Source of the DNA: TMED14 sp003444795
GTDB lineage: Bacteria > Bacteroidota > Bacteroidia > Flavobacteriales > Schleiferiaceae
Assembly (NCBI GenBank): GCA_963978445.1
Contig: CAXBRT010000003.1
Span: 1-43,250, forward strand
DNA length: 43,250 bases
Reading direction: 5' to 3'
Every line of letters starts with the position of its first letter. The stretch's first letter is position 1. Position numbers and translations under genes: made by a program. Shown here piece by piece: positions 30,577 through 38,160 of the stretch. Under the pieces are notes generated by a model, which worked only from the letters and a program-made list of their open reading frames with translations, did no database searches and was not told the DNA's origin.

Positions 30577-32561
30577 CCTAGATCCAGTTCTACAGTTTTG
30601 TTCTGTTTGGAAGCTTTCTTCACGCGGCCATTTCCCCGCAATTTCACGGTATAGCCATGGGACTCTAGCAGGGCAATGGCTTCGCTCGCGGGCCAGCCCT
30701 TGAGATCCGGCAACACCCCATTTTCTAGCGCTTGCAGGGCGGCATCTGTCCGCTTTTTTTGCTCGCGGTCGCCTTTGGTTTGTGCTTGCAGAAGGCCGTC
30801 GCCCCAATAGCCTTCGGCTGGGGTGCTGGACTGAGGCGTCATTCGGTATACGGCCATCGCCAAGTCCCGGAAGACCGGGGCGGCCACGATGTTCGCATAG
30901 TAGCCCATGGATCGAACAGGGCGATTGATCACCACGATGCAGGAGTATTGGGGATTTTCGGCTGGGAAATAGCCGGCGAAGGAAGCTTGGTAGCCCATGC
31001 GCTCAGGGTCCCAGTAATTCAATTGGCAGGTTCCGGTCTTACCTGCCATGCTCAAAGAGTCTGTGTAAATATTCTTGGCGGTGCCCCGAATCACCACCTT
31101 TTCCAACAAGTCTTGAACCTGATGAATGTTCTCTTTAGACGCAATGGCTGGATGGAGCACTTCCGTCTCGTGCTTAGCTATGATGGTGCCGCGGTCGCGC
31201 GTAGCCTCCCAAAGGGAAGGGGCGACCATTTCGCCTTCGTTGGCAATGGCATTGTAGAACGTTAAGGTCTGGAGCGGGGTGGACTGTACGCCATAGCCAA
31301 AGAACATCCATGGAAGCGTTGTGCCAAACCAATCCTTGTCGCCAGGCTTTGGAATATGGGGGTAGCTTTCCCCTTTGATTTGTACGCCAGAGCGATCTGC
31401 CAAGCCCAGTTGGTACATGCGGTCGATAAAGGCCTCTGGTTTTTTTGCATACTGGGCATAGAGTGCCTTCACGATGCCGGTATTGGAGGAAAGTTCTAGG
31501 GCGCGTCCCAGCGAAATACGGCCGTAGCCGCCTTTGTGAGAATCGTTGACATTGCGGCCATAAATGGTGTACACCCCGGGAGACGTATCGATGATGTCCG
31601 ACGTATCCACCACGCCATCCTCCAAGCCAATGAGCACAGCGGCCACTTTGAAGGTCGAACCTGGTTCCGTCTTTTCCCAAACGGCATAGTTCCGCAGCTC
31701 GCGGTAGACGCTGTCTTCGGGGGTTCGCCCCAGGTTAGCCATTGCCCGAATCTTCCCCGTCTTCACCTCCATGAGAATGACGCAGCCGTGGTCAGCTTTG
31801 TACTTCTTTAAGGTGTGCAGTAGCGCGCGGTGAGCCGCATCCTGCATGCGAGAATCCAAGGTCGTAATGATGTCTTGGCCATTGCTCGGGTCCTGCGTGT
31901 AGGAGCTCTCCATGGGCTTCCACTGGTTGCCCCCTAGATTTTGCATCCATCGCTTGCCGTTGTGGCCACGAAGTGTTTCATGAAAGGAGGCTTCCAAGCC
32001 GGCGGTCGCATCTGGGCGCTGGTAACCGATGGTGCGCTCGGCTAAATCGCCCAAGGGCATTAGGCGGGTGAAGCGCTCTTCGGCAATAAGTCCCGATTTA
32101 AACTTACTGCCCGCAAAGAGCGGTGTTTGGGCCACTTTACGGTAATGCGAATAGCTGAGGTTCTTCGCCAGGAGGGCATAGCGGCGTTTGCTGCTGTGCT
32201 GTTGACGCAAGTAGGTGCTCCATTCAGCGGCTGTTTTTTCTGGCAGCAGCAAGGCGAGATCCTTGGCGGTTTGGGCCAAATCTGCCTTCAATCGCTCCGA
32301 ATCCACCACCGCCGCATCCCAGCGCAGTTCATACACGGGCATTGACGTTGCCAAGAGTTGGCCATCAGCGGAGTAAATATTTCCACGGCTGGCGGGAATC
32401 TCGCGCTCTTGAATAACTTTTTCGCGTGCAGCAGCGACTAATTCGGGGCCCAATTGAATGGACACATAGTACAGGCGCCCCAAAATGCTCAGCGTCAAAA
32501 GGCTGATGAACAGGACCAAGCCTGCCATCCAACGCGTGCTTCGGGGGTCAAAATCACTCAT
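30573..32561 (-). CDS. ftsI: Septal transpeptidase FtsI (class B PBP) with PASTA domain
   Basis: 662-aa class B penicillin-binding protein that cross-links septal peptidoglycan. A short cytoplasmic N-terminus and one transmembrane helix (about 12-32) are followed by the dimerisation domain (REIPASRGNIYSADG). The transpeptidase domain has STFK (302-305, active-site Ser), SSN (358-360) and KTGT further on. The last 50 residues (DLKGWPASEAIALLESHGYTVKL) form a PASTA domain, as in many Bacteroidota FtsI. The ATG at 32561 overlaps the ftsL-like gene by 8 bp. Confidence 0.95.
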   Translation of the reverse strand: MSDFDPRSTRWMAGLVLFISLLTLSILGRLYYVSIQLGPELVAAAREKVIQEREIPASRGNIYSADGQLLATSMPVYELRWDAAVVDSERLKADLAQTAKDLALLLPEKTAAEWSTYLRQQHSSKRRYALLAKNLSYSHYRKVAQTPLFAGSKFKSGLIAEERFTRLMPLGDLAERTIGYQRPDATAGLEASFHETLRGHNGKRWMQNLGGNQWKPMESSYTQDPSNGQDIITTLDSRMQDAAHRALLHTLKKYKADHGCVILMEVKTGKIRAMANLGRTPEDSVYRELRNYAVWEKTEPGSTFKVAAVLIGLEDGVVDTSDIIDTSPGVYTIYGRNVNDSHKGGYGRISLGRALELSSNTGIVKALYAQYAKKPEAFIDRMYQLGLADRSGVQIKGESYPHIPKPGDKDWFGTTLPWMFFGYGVQSTPLQTLTFYNAIANEGEMVAPSLWEATRDRGTIIAKHETEVLHPAIASKENIHQVQDLLEKVVIRGTAKNIYTDSLSMAGKTGTCQLNYWDPERMGYQASFAGYFPAENPQYSCIVVINRPVRSMGYYANIVAAPVFRDLAMAVYRMTPQSSTPAEGYWGDGLLQAQTKGDREQKKRTDAALQALENGVLPDLKGWPASEAIALLESHGYTVKLRGNGRVKKASKQNKTVELDLG

Positions 32562-32907
32562 CGCTCTCAGGGCTAATGCGCGCTGGGGCACGGTGAGACG
32601 GAACGAGACCTAATGCTTGGCTGCGTTGACGAACGGAGCTTTCTGTGCCCATTTTCATGAGGTTGGACTTGGCTTCCAAGTATTCACTTTCCAGTTCGTT
32701 GAGCAGGACCACTTTCTTGGAGATTTCTCGAACGCGCGATTCCGCCCGGTGGGCGCTCCATATGGCGACCAAGCTCAGGGCCGTCACATACAAGGCGAAG
32801 GGCAGATTCCGAATAATGACGGGATGGCCAATGAAGCTGCCGCGCAGCACTTCCTTGACGGCATTGCCGGACTGCTTCAAGCGCTTTTTCGAGACCTTCA
32901 CCCCCAT
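32554..32907 (-). CDS. ftsL: FtsL-like division protein
   Basis: 117-aa small bitopic protein: basic cytoplasmic N-terminus (about 1-34), one transmembrane helix (about 35-53, LPFALYVTALSLVAIWSA) and a periplasmic helical segment with heptad-like leucines (VREISKKVVLLNELESEYLEAKSNLMK), then a short tail. This is the architecture of FtsL, which pairs with FtsB and FtsQ. Primary sequence similarity is low in the family, so the location between rsmH and ftsI carries much of the assignment. It overlaps rsmH by 10 bp. Confidence 0.82.
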   Translation of the reverse strand: MGVKVSKKRLKQSGNAVKEVLRGSFIGHPVIIRNLPFALYVTALSLVAIWSAHRAESRVREISKKVVLLNELESEYLEAKSNLMKMGTESSVRQRSQALGLVPSHRAPARISPESDE

Positions 32908-33806
32908 GATCCTTCGCGTTTTTGGGCGGCGCGCAACTTGGCACTGCGCGAGCGAGGATTTTCTTGCAATTCTTCGGCGTTTGGAACAATGGCTTTCCGT
33001 GTGACCAAATCAAAGGGCACCAAACGATTTCCAAAATCGTCCTTGGGGGCTTCGCCTTCCATTCGGCCGTCGCGGAAATACCGTTTGACCCGGCGATCTT
33101 CCAGAGAATGGTAGGAGATAATGACAAATCGACCGTCTGGTGCCAGAACTGAACAGCCATTTTCAAGCAGTGTCTCCAGCACTTCGATCTCGCGGTTCAA
33201 TGCGATTCGAATGGCCTGGAAAACCTTTGCAAAAAGTTTCTCCCCACGTGTGCCTTCCGTGCTGAGCACCTCCATGAGCGCTTGCGTCGTGGCCAAGGGC
33301 TGGGCTCGATGGGCGCTCAAAATCGCTTGAGCCACCCGCTTTGGTCGATCGACTTCCCCGTATTCTGCTAAAACACGCGTAAGGGTCCATTCATCCACGT
33401 CGTTCAGCCATTCGGATGCAGGTTTGCCCACCTTAGGGTTCATGCGCATATCCAATGGGCCATCTCCGCGGAAACTAAAGCCGCGCTCAAAGGCGTCAAA
33501 CTGGTGCGAGCTCACGCCCAGGTCAGCAAGGATGCCATCCACTTGGGGGGCGCCATGCAGTTTTAAAAAGCGCTTGAGGTGCTCAAAGTTGTGTGGGACG
33601 AGGGTAAAGCGTGGGTCGTCCAGGGCATTTGCCTGTGCGTCGGGATCTTGATCGAATGCAATCAGCCGGCCCTGCGGTCCCAGCTGGGTTAAAATGGCAC
33701 GGCTGTGCCCGCCGCCGCCAAATGTGACGTCGACGTAGGTGCCGTCCGGCCGGAGGTTAAGTAAGTCGATGCAAGGTTGGAGAAGGACAGGGTTATGGTA
33801 GGTCAT
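32898..33806 (-). CDS. rsmH: 16S rRNA (cytosine-1402-N4)-methyltransferase RsmH
   Basis: 302-aa SAM-dependent methyltransferase (also called MraW) acting on C1402 in the 30S decoding centre. The opening YHNPVLLQPCIDLL, the SAM loop VDVTFGGGGHSRAIL, GILADLGVSSHQFD, ERGFSFRGDGPLDMRM and the C-terminal ISYHSLEDRRVKRYFR are all conserved family landmarks. Full length. The ATG overlaps mraZ by 14 bp. Confidence 0.97.
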   Translation of the reverse strand: MTYHNPVLLQPCIDLLNLRPDGTYVDVTFGGGGHSRAILTQLGPQGRLIAFDQDPDAQANALDDPRFTLVPHNFEHLKRFLKLHGAPQVDGILADLGVSSHQFDAFERGFSFRGDGPLDMRMNPKVGKPASEWLNDVDEWTLTRVLAEYGEVDRPKRVAQAILSAHRAQPLATTQALMEVLSTEGTRGEKLFAKVFQAIRIALNREIEVLETLLENGCSVLAPDGRFVIISYHSLEDRRVKRYFRDGRMEGEAPKDDFGNRLVPFDLVTRKAIVPNAEELQENPRSRSAKLRAAQKREGSWG

Positions 33807-34263
33807 GGTGCTCGGATTGATCGCCCATTACCTCCTCTGCCAGTGCAGCAAAGTCCAATCCTTCAGGATGAACTGCCTTCTCATAATCGGCTTGGTTCCA
33901 AATCTCCAGTCCAAAAGGCGTAGCGCTAAACACCACGGTGCCCTCAAGGTGCGCAAAGGCAATGAGATCCTTGGAAATCAACAAGCGTCCTGCAGCGTCC
34001 ATCTCCACTTGTTTCACCCCTGCGTGAAAAATGCGAATGAATTCTGCGTTCTTCTTCACAAAGCGGTTCAGCTTGCTAATGGAGGCCGTGACTGCCGCCC
34101 ATTCGGCCAGGGTATGCAATTCCAAGCAGGGGCTAAAAACGCTTCGTTTTAAGATAAATCCACCCTCGCCCAGTTCCGCCAGCTGTTTTTTAATTCCAGC
34201 AGGAACTGTGACGCGACCTTTCGCGTCTATTTTGCATTCATAAACACCAATTAATGGGGCCAT
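33793..34263 (-). CDS. mraZ: Transcriptional regulator MraZ
   Basis: 156-aa DNA-binding protein with two AbrB-like swapped-hairpin domains, seen as DAKGRVTVPAGIKKQL (about 12-27) and DAAGRLLISKDLIAFA (about 88-103). MraZ forms rings and represses the dcw operon by binding TGGGN repeats in its own promoter. It is the first gene of the cluster, and three such repeats lie 35-59 bp upstream of its ATG. Confidence 0.95.
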   Translation of the reverse strand: MAPLIGVYECKIDAKGRVTVPAGIKKQLAELGEGGFILKRSVFSPCLELHTLAEWAAVTASISKLNRFVKKNAEFIRIFHAGVKQVEMDAAGRLLISKDLIAFAHLEGTVVFSATPFGLEIWNQADYEKAVHPEGLDFAALAEEVMGDQSEHHDLP

Positions 34264-34297
34264 AGGGGTGATTTAAGGTTCAAAAATACCCTTTTCT

Positions 34298-34322
34298 CCC
34301 ACTTTCTCCCACAAAAACCCAC
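34298..34322 (-). promoter_or_regulatory. MraZ operator: three GTGGG repeats at 10-bp period
   Basis: On the minus strand GTGGG occurs at 34322-34318, 34312-34308 and 34302-34298, exactly 10 bp apart with 5-nt spacers, and a degenerate GGGTA follows at 34291. This is the arrangement known for MraZ-binding repeats upstream of mraZ, so autoregulation of the dcw operon is expected. A convincing -7 box for the operon was not found just upstream. Confidence 0.8.
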
Positions 34323-34409
34323 AATAGTTAATAACTTTTCAATTCACCCCCTAACTCTTTGATTTTCTGATAGAATTGCACTTTTCCTGCACATGCCTGC
34401 TCGAATGCC

Positions 34410-34417
34410 TATCTTTG
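34410..34417 (+). promoter_or_regulatory. -7 box of the alpha/beta hydrolase-engB unit (TATCTTTG)
   Basis: TATCTTTG matches TAnnTTTG exactly and ends 19 nt before the ATG at 34437. A TTG at 34376 is too far for the usual -33 spacing. Confidence 0.5.
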
Positions 34418-34436
34418 CCCCATAATTTCTACCCCT

Positions 34437-35204
34437 ATGGCTGAAATGCTTCACGAAGGAAAATTTGAATACCTCCAATCCGGCGAGGGCCAACCAATCA
34501 TTTTCCTTCATGGACTCATGGGTACTCTGAGCAATTTCCGGGCTCAAGTGGACCACTTTGGTGCACTGAACTATCAAGTCACGGTGCCTTTACTTCCTTT
34601 GTATACCATGCCCTTAGCGACAACCTCGGTGACGAGTTTGACCAAATTTTTAAAATCCTTTGTAGATCACAAGGGCTATAAAAAAGTGGTGTTGGCGGGC
34701 AACTCTTTGGGCGGTCACATCGCGCTCATGTTCCAAAAATTATATCCCGAACTCGTAGCCGGAATCGTCCTTGCGGGCTCCTCAGGTCTTTATGAATCTG
34801 CGATGGGAAATAGCTACCCACGTCGTGGCGATCGCAACTACATTGCGGATCGCATTCGCGACGTCTTTCACGTGAAAGAGGTGGCTACGGAAGAGTTGAT
34901 TGACAACGTGTTCGCCATTGTGAATGACCGAACCAAGGCGATCAAAACCTTGGCGATCTCCAAGTCCGCTATCCGTCATAACATGGCGGAGGATCTTCCG
35001 GGCTTCCAGGTTCCTTCATGCATCATTTGGGGACGTCAAGATGCGGTAACTCCGCCAGACGTCGCAGAAAAGTTCCATGAGTTGTTGCTAAATTCAGAAT
35101 TGCATTGGCTCGATGAGTGCGGCCATGCGGCCATGATGGAGCGCCCAACGGAATTCAATACAATCCTTGAGGGATGGCTGGAGCGGAACAAAATCAAGGC
35201 CTAA
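34437..35204 (+). CDS. Alpha/beta hydrolase
   Basis: 255-aa alpha/beta-hydrolase fold protein. The oxyanion region is FLHGLMGT, the nucleophile elbow is GNSLGG (Ser near residue 90), the acid is probably Asp in WGRQDAVTPP, and the His is in DECGHAAMMERP. No signal peptide, so cytoplasmic. The substrate is unknown; esterase or C-C hydrolase activity is possible. It is divergent from mraZ and overlaps the start of engB by 31 bp, suggesting translational coupling. Confidence 0.85.
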   Translation: MAEMLHEGKFEYLQSGEGQPIIFLHGLMGTLSNFRAQVDHFGALNYQVTVPLLPLYTMPLATTSVTSLTKFLKSFVDHKGYKKVVLAGNSLGGHIALMFQKLYPELVAGIVLAGSSGLYESAMGNSYPRRGDRNYIADRIRDVFHVKEVATEELIDNVFAIVNDRTKAIKTLAISKSAIRHNMAEDLPGFQVPSCIIWGRQDAVTPPDVAEKFHELLLNSELHWLDECGHAAMMERPTEFNTILEGWLERNKIKA

Positions 35205-35827
35205 TCCACCTCAAAGCTGAATTCTTACAGTCTGCCTCGCGAACGGAGGAATGCCCGGCTCTGAAGGTCCCGGAATACGCGTTCATTGGCCGTTCCAATG
35301 TGGGTAAGTCTTCACTGATCAACATGTTGGCCAACCACCAAGGATTGGCAAAAACCTCTGGGAAACCAGGAAAAACTCAGCTCATCAACCTCTTCAAGAT
35401 GGACGATGGAGCGTGGTCGCTGGTGGATTTGCCAGGCTATGGCTATGCAAAAGTCAGCAAAGTGGCTCGAGAGGGCTTTTCAAAAATGATCAGCCATTAC
35501 TTGCGCAACCGTTCGAACCTAGTAAACGTCTTTGTCCTGGTCGACGGTCGCTTAGAGCCTCAAAAAATCGACTTGGAATTCCTTAGAAATTTGGGCCAAT
35601 GGGGCATCCCCTTCAGCTTGGTCTACACCAAATTGGACAAGCTTTCTTCGTCGGCGTTTGGGAAGAACCAAGCTGCGATGAAACGCGCCCTGCTAAAAGA
35701 CTGGGAAAACTTGCCTCCCATGTTTCTGACAAGTGCCACAACGGGCCTGGGCCGAACAGAAATTCTGCGGTACATCTCTGACTTAAATGCGGAAGTAGGG
35801 CCGGCTATTGCGGAGCTAGAGGGCTAG
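35174..35827 (+). CDS. engB: Ribosome biogenesis GTPase EngB (YsxC/YihA)
   Basis: 217-aa GTPase required for 50S maturation and normal division. G1 is GRSNVGKSSL (about 38-47), the switch region is GKPGKTQLINLF, G3 is DLPGYGYAK, G4 is TKLDK and G5 is TSATTGLG. Length is normal. The ATG at 35174 lies inside the preceding gene; no later ATG, GTG or TTG occurs before the G domain, so this start is the only workable one. Confidence 0.95.
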   Translation: MAGAEQNQGLIHLKAEFLQSASRTEECPALKVPEYAFIGRSNVGKSSLINMLANHQGLAKTSGKPGKTQLINLFKMDDGAWSLVDLPGYGYAKVSKVAREGFSKMISHYLRNRSNLVNVFVLVDGRLEPQKIDLEFLRNLGQWGIPFSLVYTKLDKLSSSAFGKNQAAMKRALLKDWENLPPMFLTSATTGLGRTEILRYISDLNAEVGPAIAELEG

Positions 35828-35880
35828 TAGGCTTGCGCTTCGGGCTGTGGCGGATTCGCCTAAACGCTTAATCTCTTTTA
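35818..35880. repeat. Intergenic repeat copy B
   Basis: Beginning at the engB stop, GAGGGCTAGTAGGCT is followed by TGCGCTTCGGGCT and CGCCTAAACGCTTAATC, matching the spacer at 11688-11765 block by block. Both copies lie in convergent intergenic spacers. A weak TTACC ... GGTAA inverted repeat follows at about 35878-35894. Confidence 0.4.
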
Positions 35881-35943
35881 CCATTAAACGGTAATGCGGA
35901 CCTTTACAGCGCGCAGGGACTTTCCGATAATTTCCCAAGCTAC

Positions 35944-36267
35944 CTATCCAATAAGTTTCTGCTTTTCAGCAAAGTAGCGCGCAAAATCGCGCATGTCCCC
36001 CGCCATTGCCTCGTCGCTGGTAGCGCGTTGAAAACCATCCGCCATCGCCAAAAGCGTCTGATGGTAAAACTTCTTCATGTCATCGACGAACATGTCTTTG
36101 GTCCACAGGTCAATTCTGAGCGCTTCCTTTCCTTTTCCGTCCCAAACGGTCAGCATGAATGCATCCGCCACTGCCTGATCCACACCGCCTTCGGGAGCGG
36201 CCCAAGAAATAGATTCGGGTACGCGGTTGTCGTCCAATGAAATGTTGAGCGTGATGGTTGAGTCCAT
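35944..36267 (-). CDS. gldC: Gliding motility protein GldC
   Basis: 107-aa cytoplasmic protein matching GldC of Flavobacteriia: a small beta-rich start (TITLNISLDDNRVPESISW), the conserved LRIDLWTKDMFVDDMKKFYHQTL block and the ending RDFARYFAEKQKL. GldC supports gliding in Flavobacterium but its biochemical role is not known. The ATG at 36267 is used; the longer frame from 36393 would overlap gldB. It lies 10 bp after gldB, as in other Flavobacteriales. Confidence 0.88.
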   Translation of the reverse strand: MDSTITLNISLDDNRVPESISWAAPEGGVDQAVADAFMLTVWDGKGKEALRIDLWTKDMFVDDMKKFYHQTLLAMADGFQRATSDEAMAGDMRDFARYFAEKQKLIG

Positions 36268-36277
36268 GTCAAAAAAA

Positions 36278-37300
36278 TTAGGGGCGGTACCCCGATTGTT
36301 GAAAGAGGGAAGTGGCATTTGGATCGGCCATGATGTCTGCAAGGCGCACCTCGGGATGCTGCCTCCAATAGGATTGTAAAATTTGCCAGCCAAACCAAAC
36401 CCCTGCCTTTCCTGGGATTTCGCGGTCTTTAGGAGTGCCCAACTTGCTAAAGGGAGCGGGCAAAATGAGTTTGCGTTTCAAATCCACGGCATCGTCAAAC
36501 AGCCAACGCTCGCTGACAAAGAGGCCCCATAATTCGGTTTCATGTTCCTCCATAAAGGCCTGGTCGCCTGGTGAGTATCCAAGGGCACGGCGGGCAGCAT
36601 CATCGCCCAACGTGGCTTGCACAAAAAGGATGGTCTTGGCTTCCGACAGCATTCCGTTCAGCAAGGAATAGTCGGTGGGGAGTCCTTCAGGATAGTGCCA
36701 GGAAGCTATGGCTTTAAAAATTTCTACCGGCGCATTTTCTGGCTGGTGCTGCTGCACCAGGTAGGCGGATTCTTGGGCATAGGCTGGGTGATCAGCACCC
36801 AAGTATCGGTCAAGTGGGAGGAAGATGGCCTCAGGGGCGATGAGCACCATGGGTTCTTCATTTCGGCTGACATAGGTGTAGAGGCGTTTTGCGGGATAGC
36901 AATTCGGACAATCTTTACCCATGTGGGCAATGTAGCGGTCCAATCCAGTTTGAACGGTCGAAAGCAAGGCCGAATTCGCAAGCGCGGGGACTTCCGACTG
37001 CACAGTTTTAACATCCTGATACAGGGCCCTTACTTCAGGGTCGCTCAAATAGGGGAGCAAGTCGTCGCGCCAGTCGCCATCGGGAACGCTGGGGAGGAAG
37101 AGTTCGGGGTATTTAGGGGCTAGGTGCTCTAAAACAGGGAGCAATGCCGCAGAGTCCAAGGGGCCTACGGAATCCGCAAAGGCCACAAACTCGAGGGGTT
37201 CTGATTGGACAGGTGCAAGGTCCCAAGGAACGTTTTGGCAACTGCTAAATGCTGCCCCCATCCCACAAAGGAGTAGTAATTTTGAACCGAACTGCTTCAT
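36278..37300 (-). CDS. gldB: Gliding motility lipoprotein GldB
   Basis: 340-aa lipoprotein. The signal MKQFGSKLLLLCGMGAAFSSC ends in a lipobox with Cys21, so the mature protein is lipid-anchored in the cell envelope. GldB is needed for gliding and type IX secretion in Flavobacterium. The C-terminal region has the family-like WGLFVSERWLFDD and GKAGVWFGWQIL segments. The ATG at 37300 gives a correct signal peptide and lies 8 nt after a -7 box; an ATG at 37324 would abut nadE. The order nadE / gldB-gldC is known from Flavobacteriia. Confidence 0.85.
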   Translation of the reverse strand: MKQFGSKLLLLCGMGAAFSSCQNVPWDLAPVQSEPLEFVAFADSVGPLDSAALLPVLEHLAPKYPELFLPSVPDGDWRDDLLPYLSDPEVRALYQDVKTVQSEVPALANSALLSTVQTGLDRYIAHMGKDCPNCYPAKRLYTYVSRNEEPMVLIAPEAIFLPLDRYLGADHPAYAQESAYLVQQHQPENAPVEIFKAIASWHYPEGLPTDYSLLNGMLSEAKTILFVQATLGDDAARRALGYSPGDQAFMEEHETELWGLFVSERWLFDDAVDLKRKLILPAPFSKLGTPKDREIPGKAGVWFGWQILQSYWRQHPEVRLADIMADPNATSLFQQSGYRP

Positions 37301-37308
37301 AGCCGTTC

Positions 37309-37316
37309 CAAAAGTA
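37309..37316 (-). promoter_or_regulatory. -7 box of gldB (TACTTTTG)
   Basis: The minus strand reads TACTTTTG, fitting TAnnTTTG, 8 nt before the gldB ATG at 37300. It lies in the 27-bp gap to the divergent nadE gene. Confidence 0.55.
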
Positions 37317-37327
37317 CTCCGCATCGC

Positions 37328-38155
37328 ATGAATGAATCTGCTATTACTTCGCACATTGTTGATTGGATGACGTCCTATGCCCAACAGGCCAGGGCTAAAG
37401 GCTTTGTGGTGGGTGTATCGGGAGGGATTGATTCGGCCGTGACCTCGGCACTGGCGGCCCTCACTGGGCTGGAAGTTCACCTGTTGGAAATGCCGATTTA
37501 CCAGCCCGAAAAGCATGTCACACGTGCTTGGGAACACATGGACTTTCTGGCGGATAAGCACGAAAATGTCTACAAGCGACGCGTAGACTTAACCCCCGTC
37601 TTTGAGGCGCACGTTCAAGCCCTAGACCTAGACGATTCTGAAACTCAATTCTTGGCCTTGGCGAATACCCGTGCTCGATTGCGCATGGCTACCCTTTATG
37701 CGGAGGCTCAAAACCATGGATTGCTCGTAGCGGGAACCGGAAATAAAGTGGAAGATTTTGGTGTAGGCTTTTATACCAAGTACGGCGATGGCGGGGTGGA
37801 CATCAGCCCCATCGCAGACCTGATGAAGACGGAAGTGTATGCCCTAGGGGTCTACTTGGGGGTCCCAAAATCCATCCTAAAAGCCGCACCCACCGATGGA
37901 CTTTGGAGCGACGATCGAAACGACGAAGACCAATTGGGCGCCTCCTACCCCGAGCTGGAGTGGGCCATGGAATTTGCAGAAAGCATGGGATGGGATCCCA
38001 CCAGCGCACCTGAGGCGGATGGCCGCTTTCTAGCAGGACGCGGACTTACCGTTCGCCAAGGGGAGGTATTTCTGATTTACGCACGCTTTCATCGTGCCAA
38101 CCGACATAAGATGCTGCCCATCCCGGTCTGCACAATCCCCAAAGACTTAAAATAA
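37328..38155 (+). CDS. nadE: NH3-dependent NAD+ synthetase
   Basis: 275-aa enzyme converting deamido-NAD, ammonia and ATP to NAD+, the last step of NAD synthesis. The PP-loop is VSGGIDSAV (about 30-38), and later family motifs are GTGNKVEDFGVGFYTKYGDGGVDI and KAAPTDGLWSDDRNDEDQLGASY. It has no glutaminase domain, so it uses free ammonia. It is divergent from gldB. Confidence 0.95.
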   Translation: MNESAITSHIVDWMTSYAQQARAKGFVVGVSGGIDSAVTSALAALTGLEVHLLEMPIYQPEKHVTRAWEHMDFLADKHENVYKRRVDLTPVFEAHVQALDLDDSETQFLALANTRARLRMATLYAEAQNHGLLVAGTGNKVEDFGVGFYTKYGDGGVDISPIADLMKTEVYALGVYLGVPKSILKAAPTDGLWSDDRNDEDQLGASYPELEWAMEFAESMGWDPTSAPEADGRFLAGRGLTVRQGEVFLIYARFHRANRHKMLPIPVCTIPKDLK

Positions 38156-38160
38156 AGTTC

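Noticed and set aside
30577..30807. 77-residue N-terminal extension of MurE
   Set aside because: It would overlap ftsI in another frame, is basic and unlike MurE, and the ATG at 30576 gives the usual ATGA coupling.
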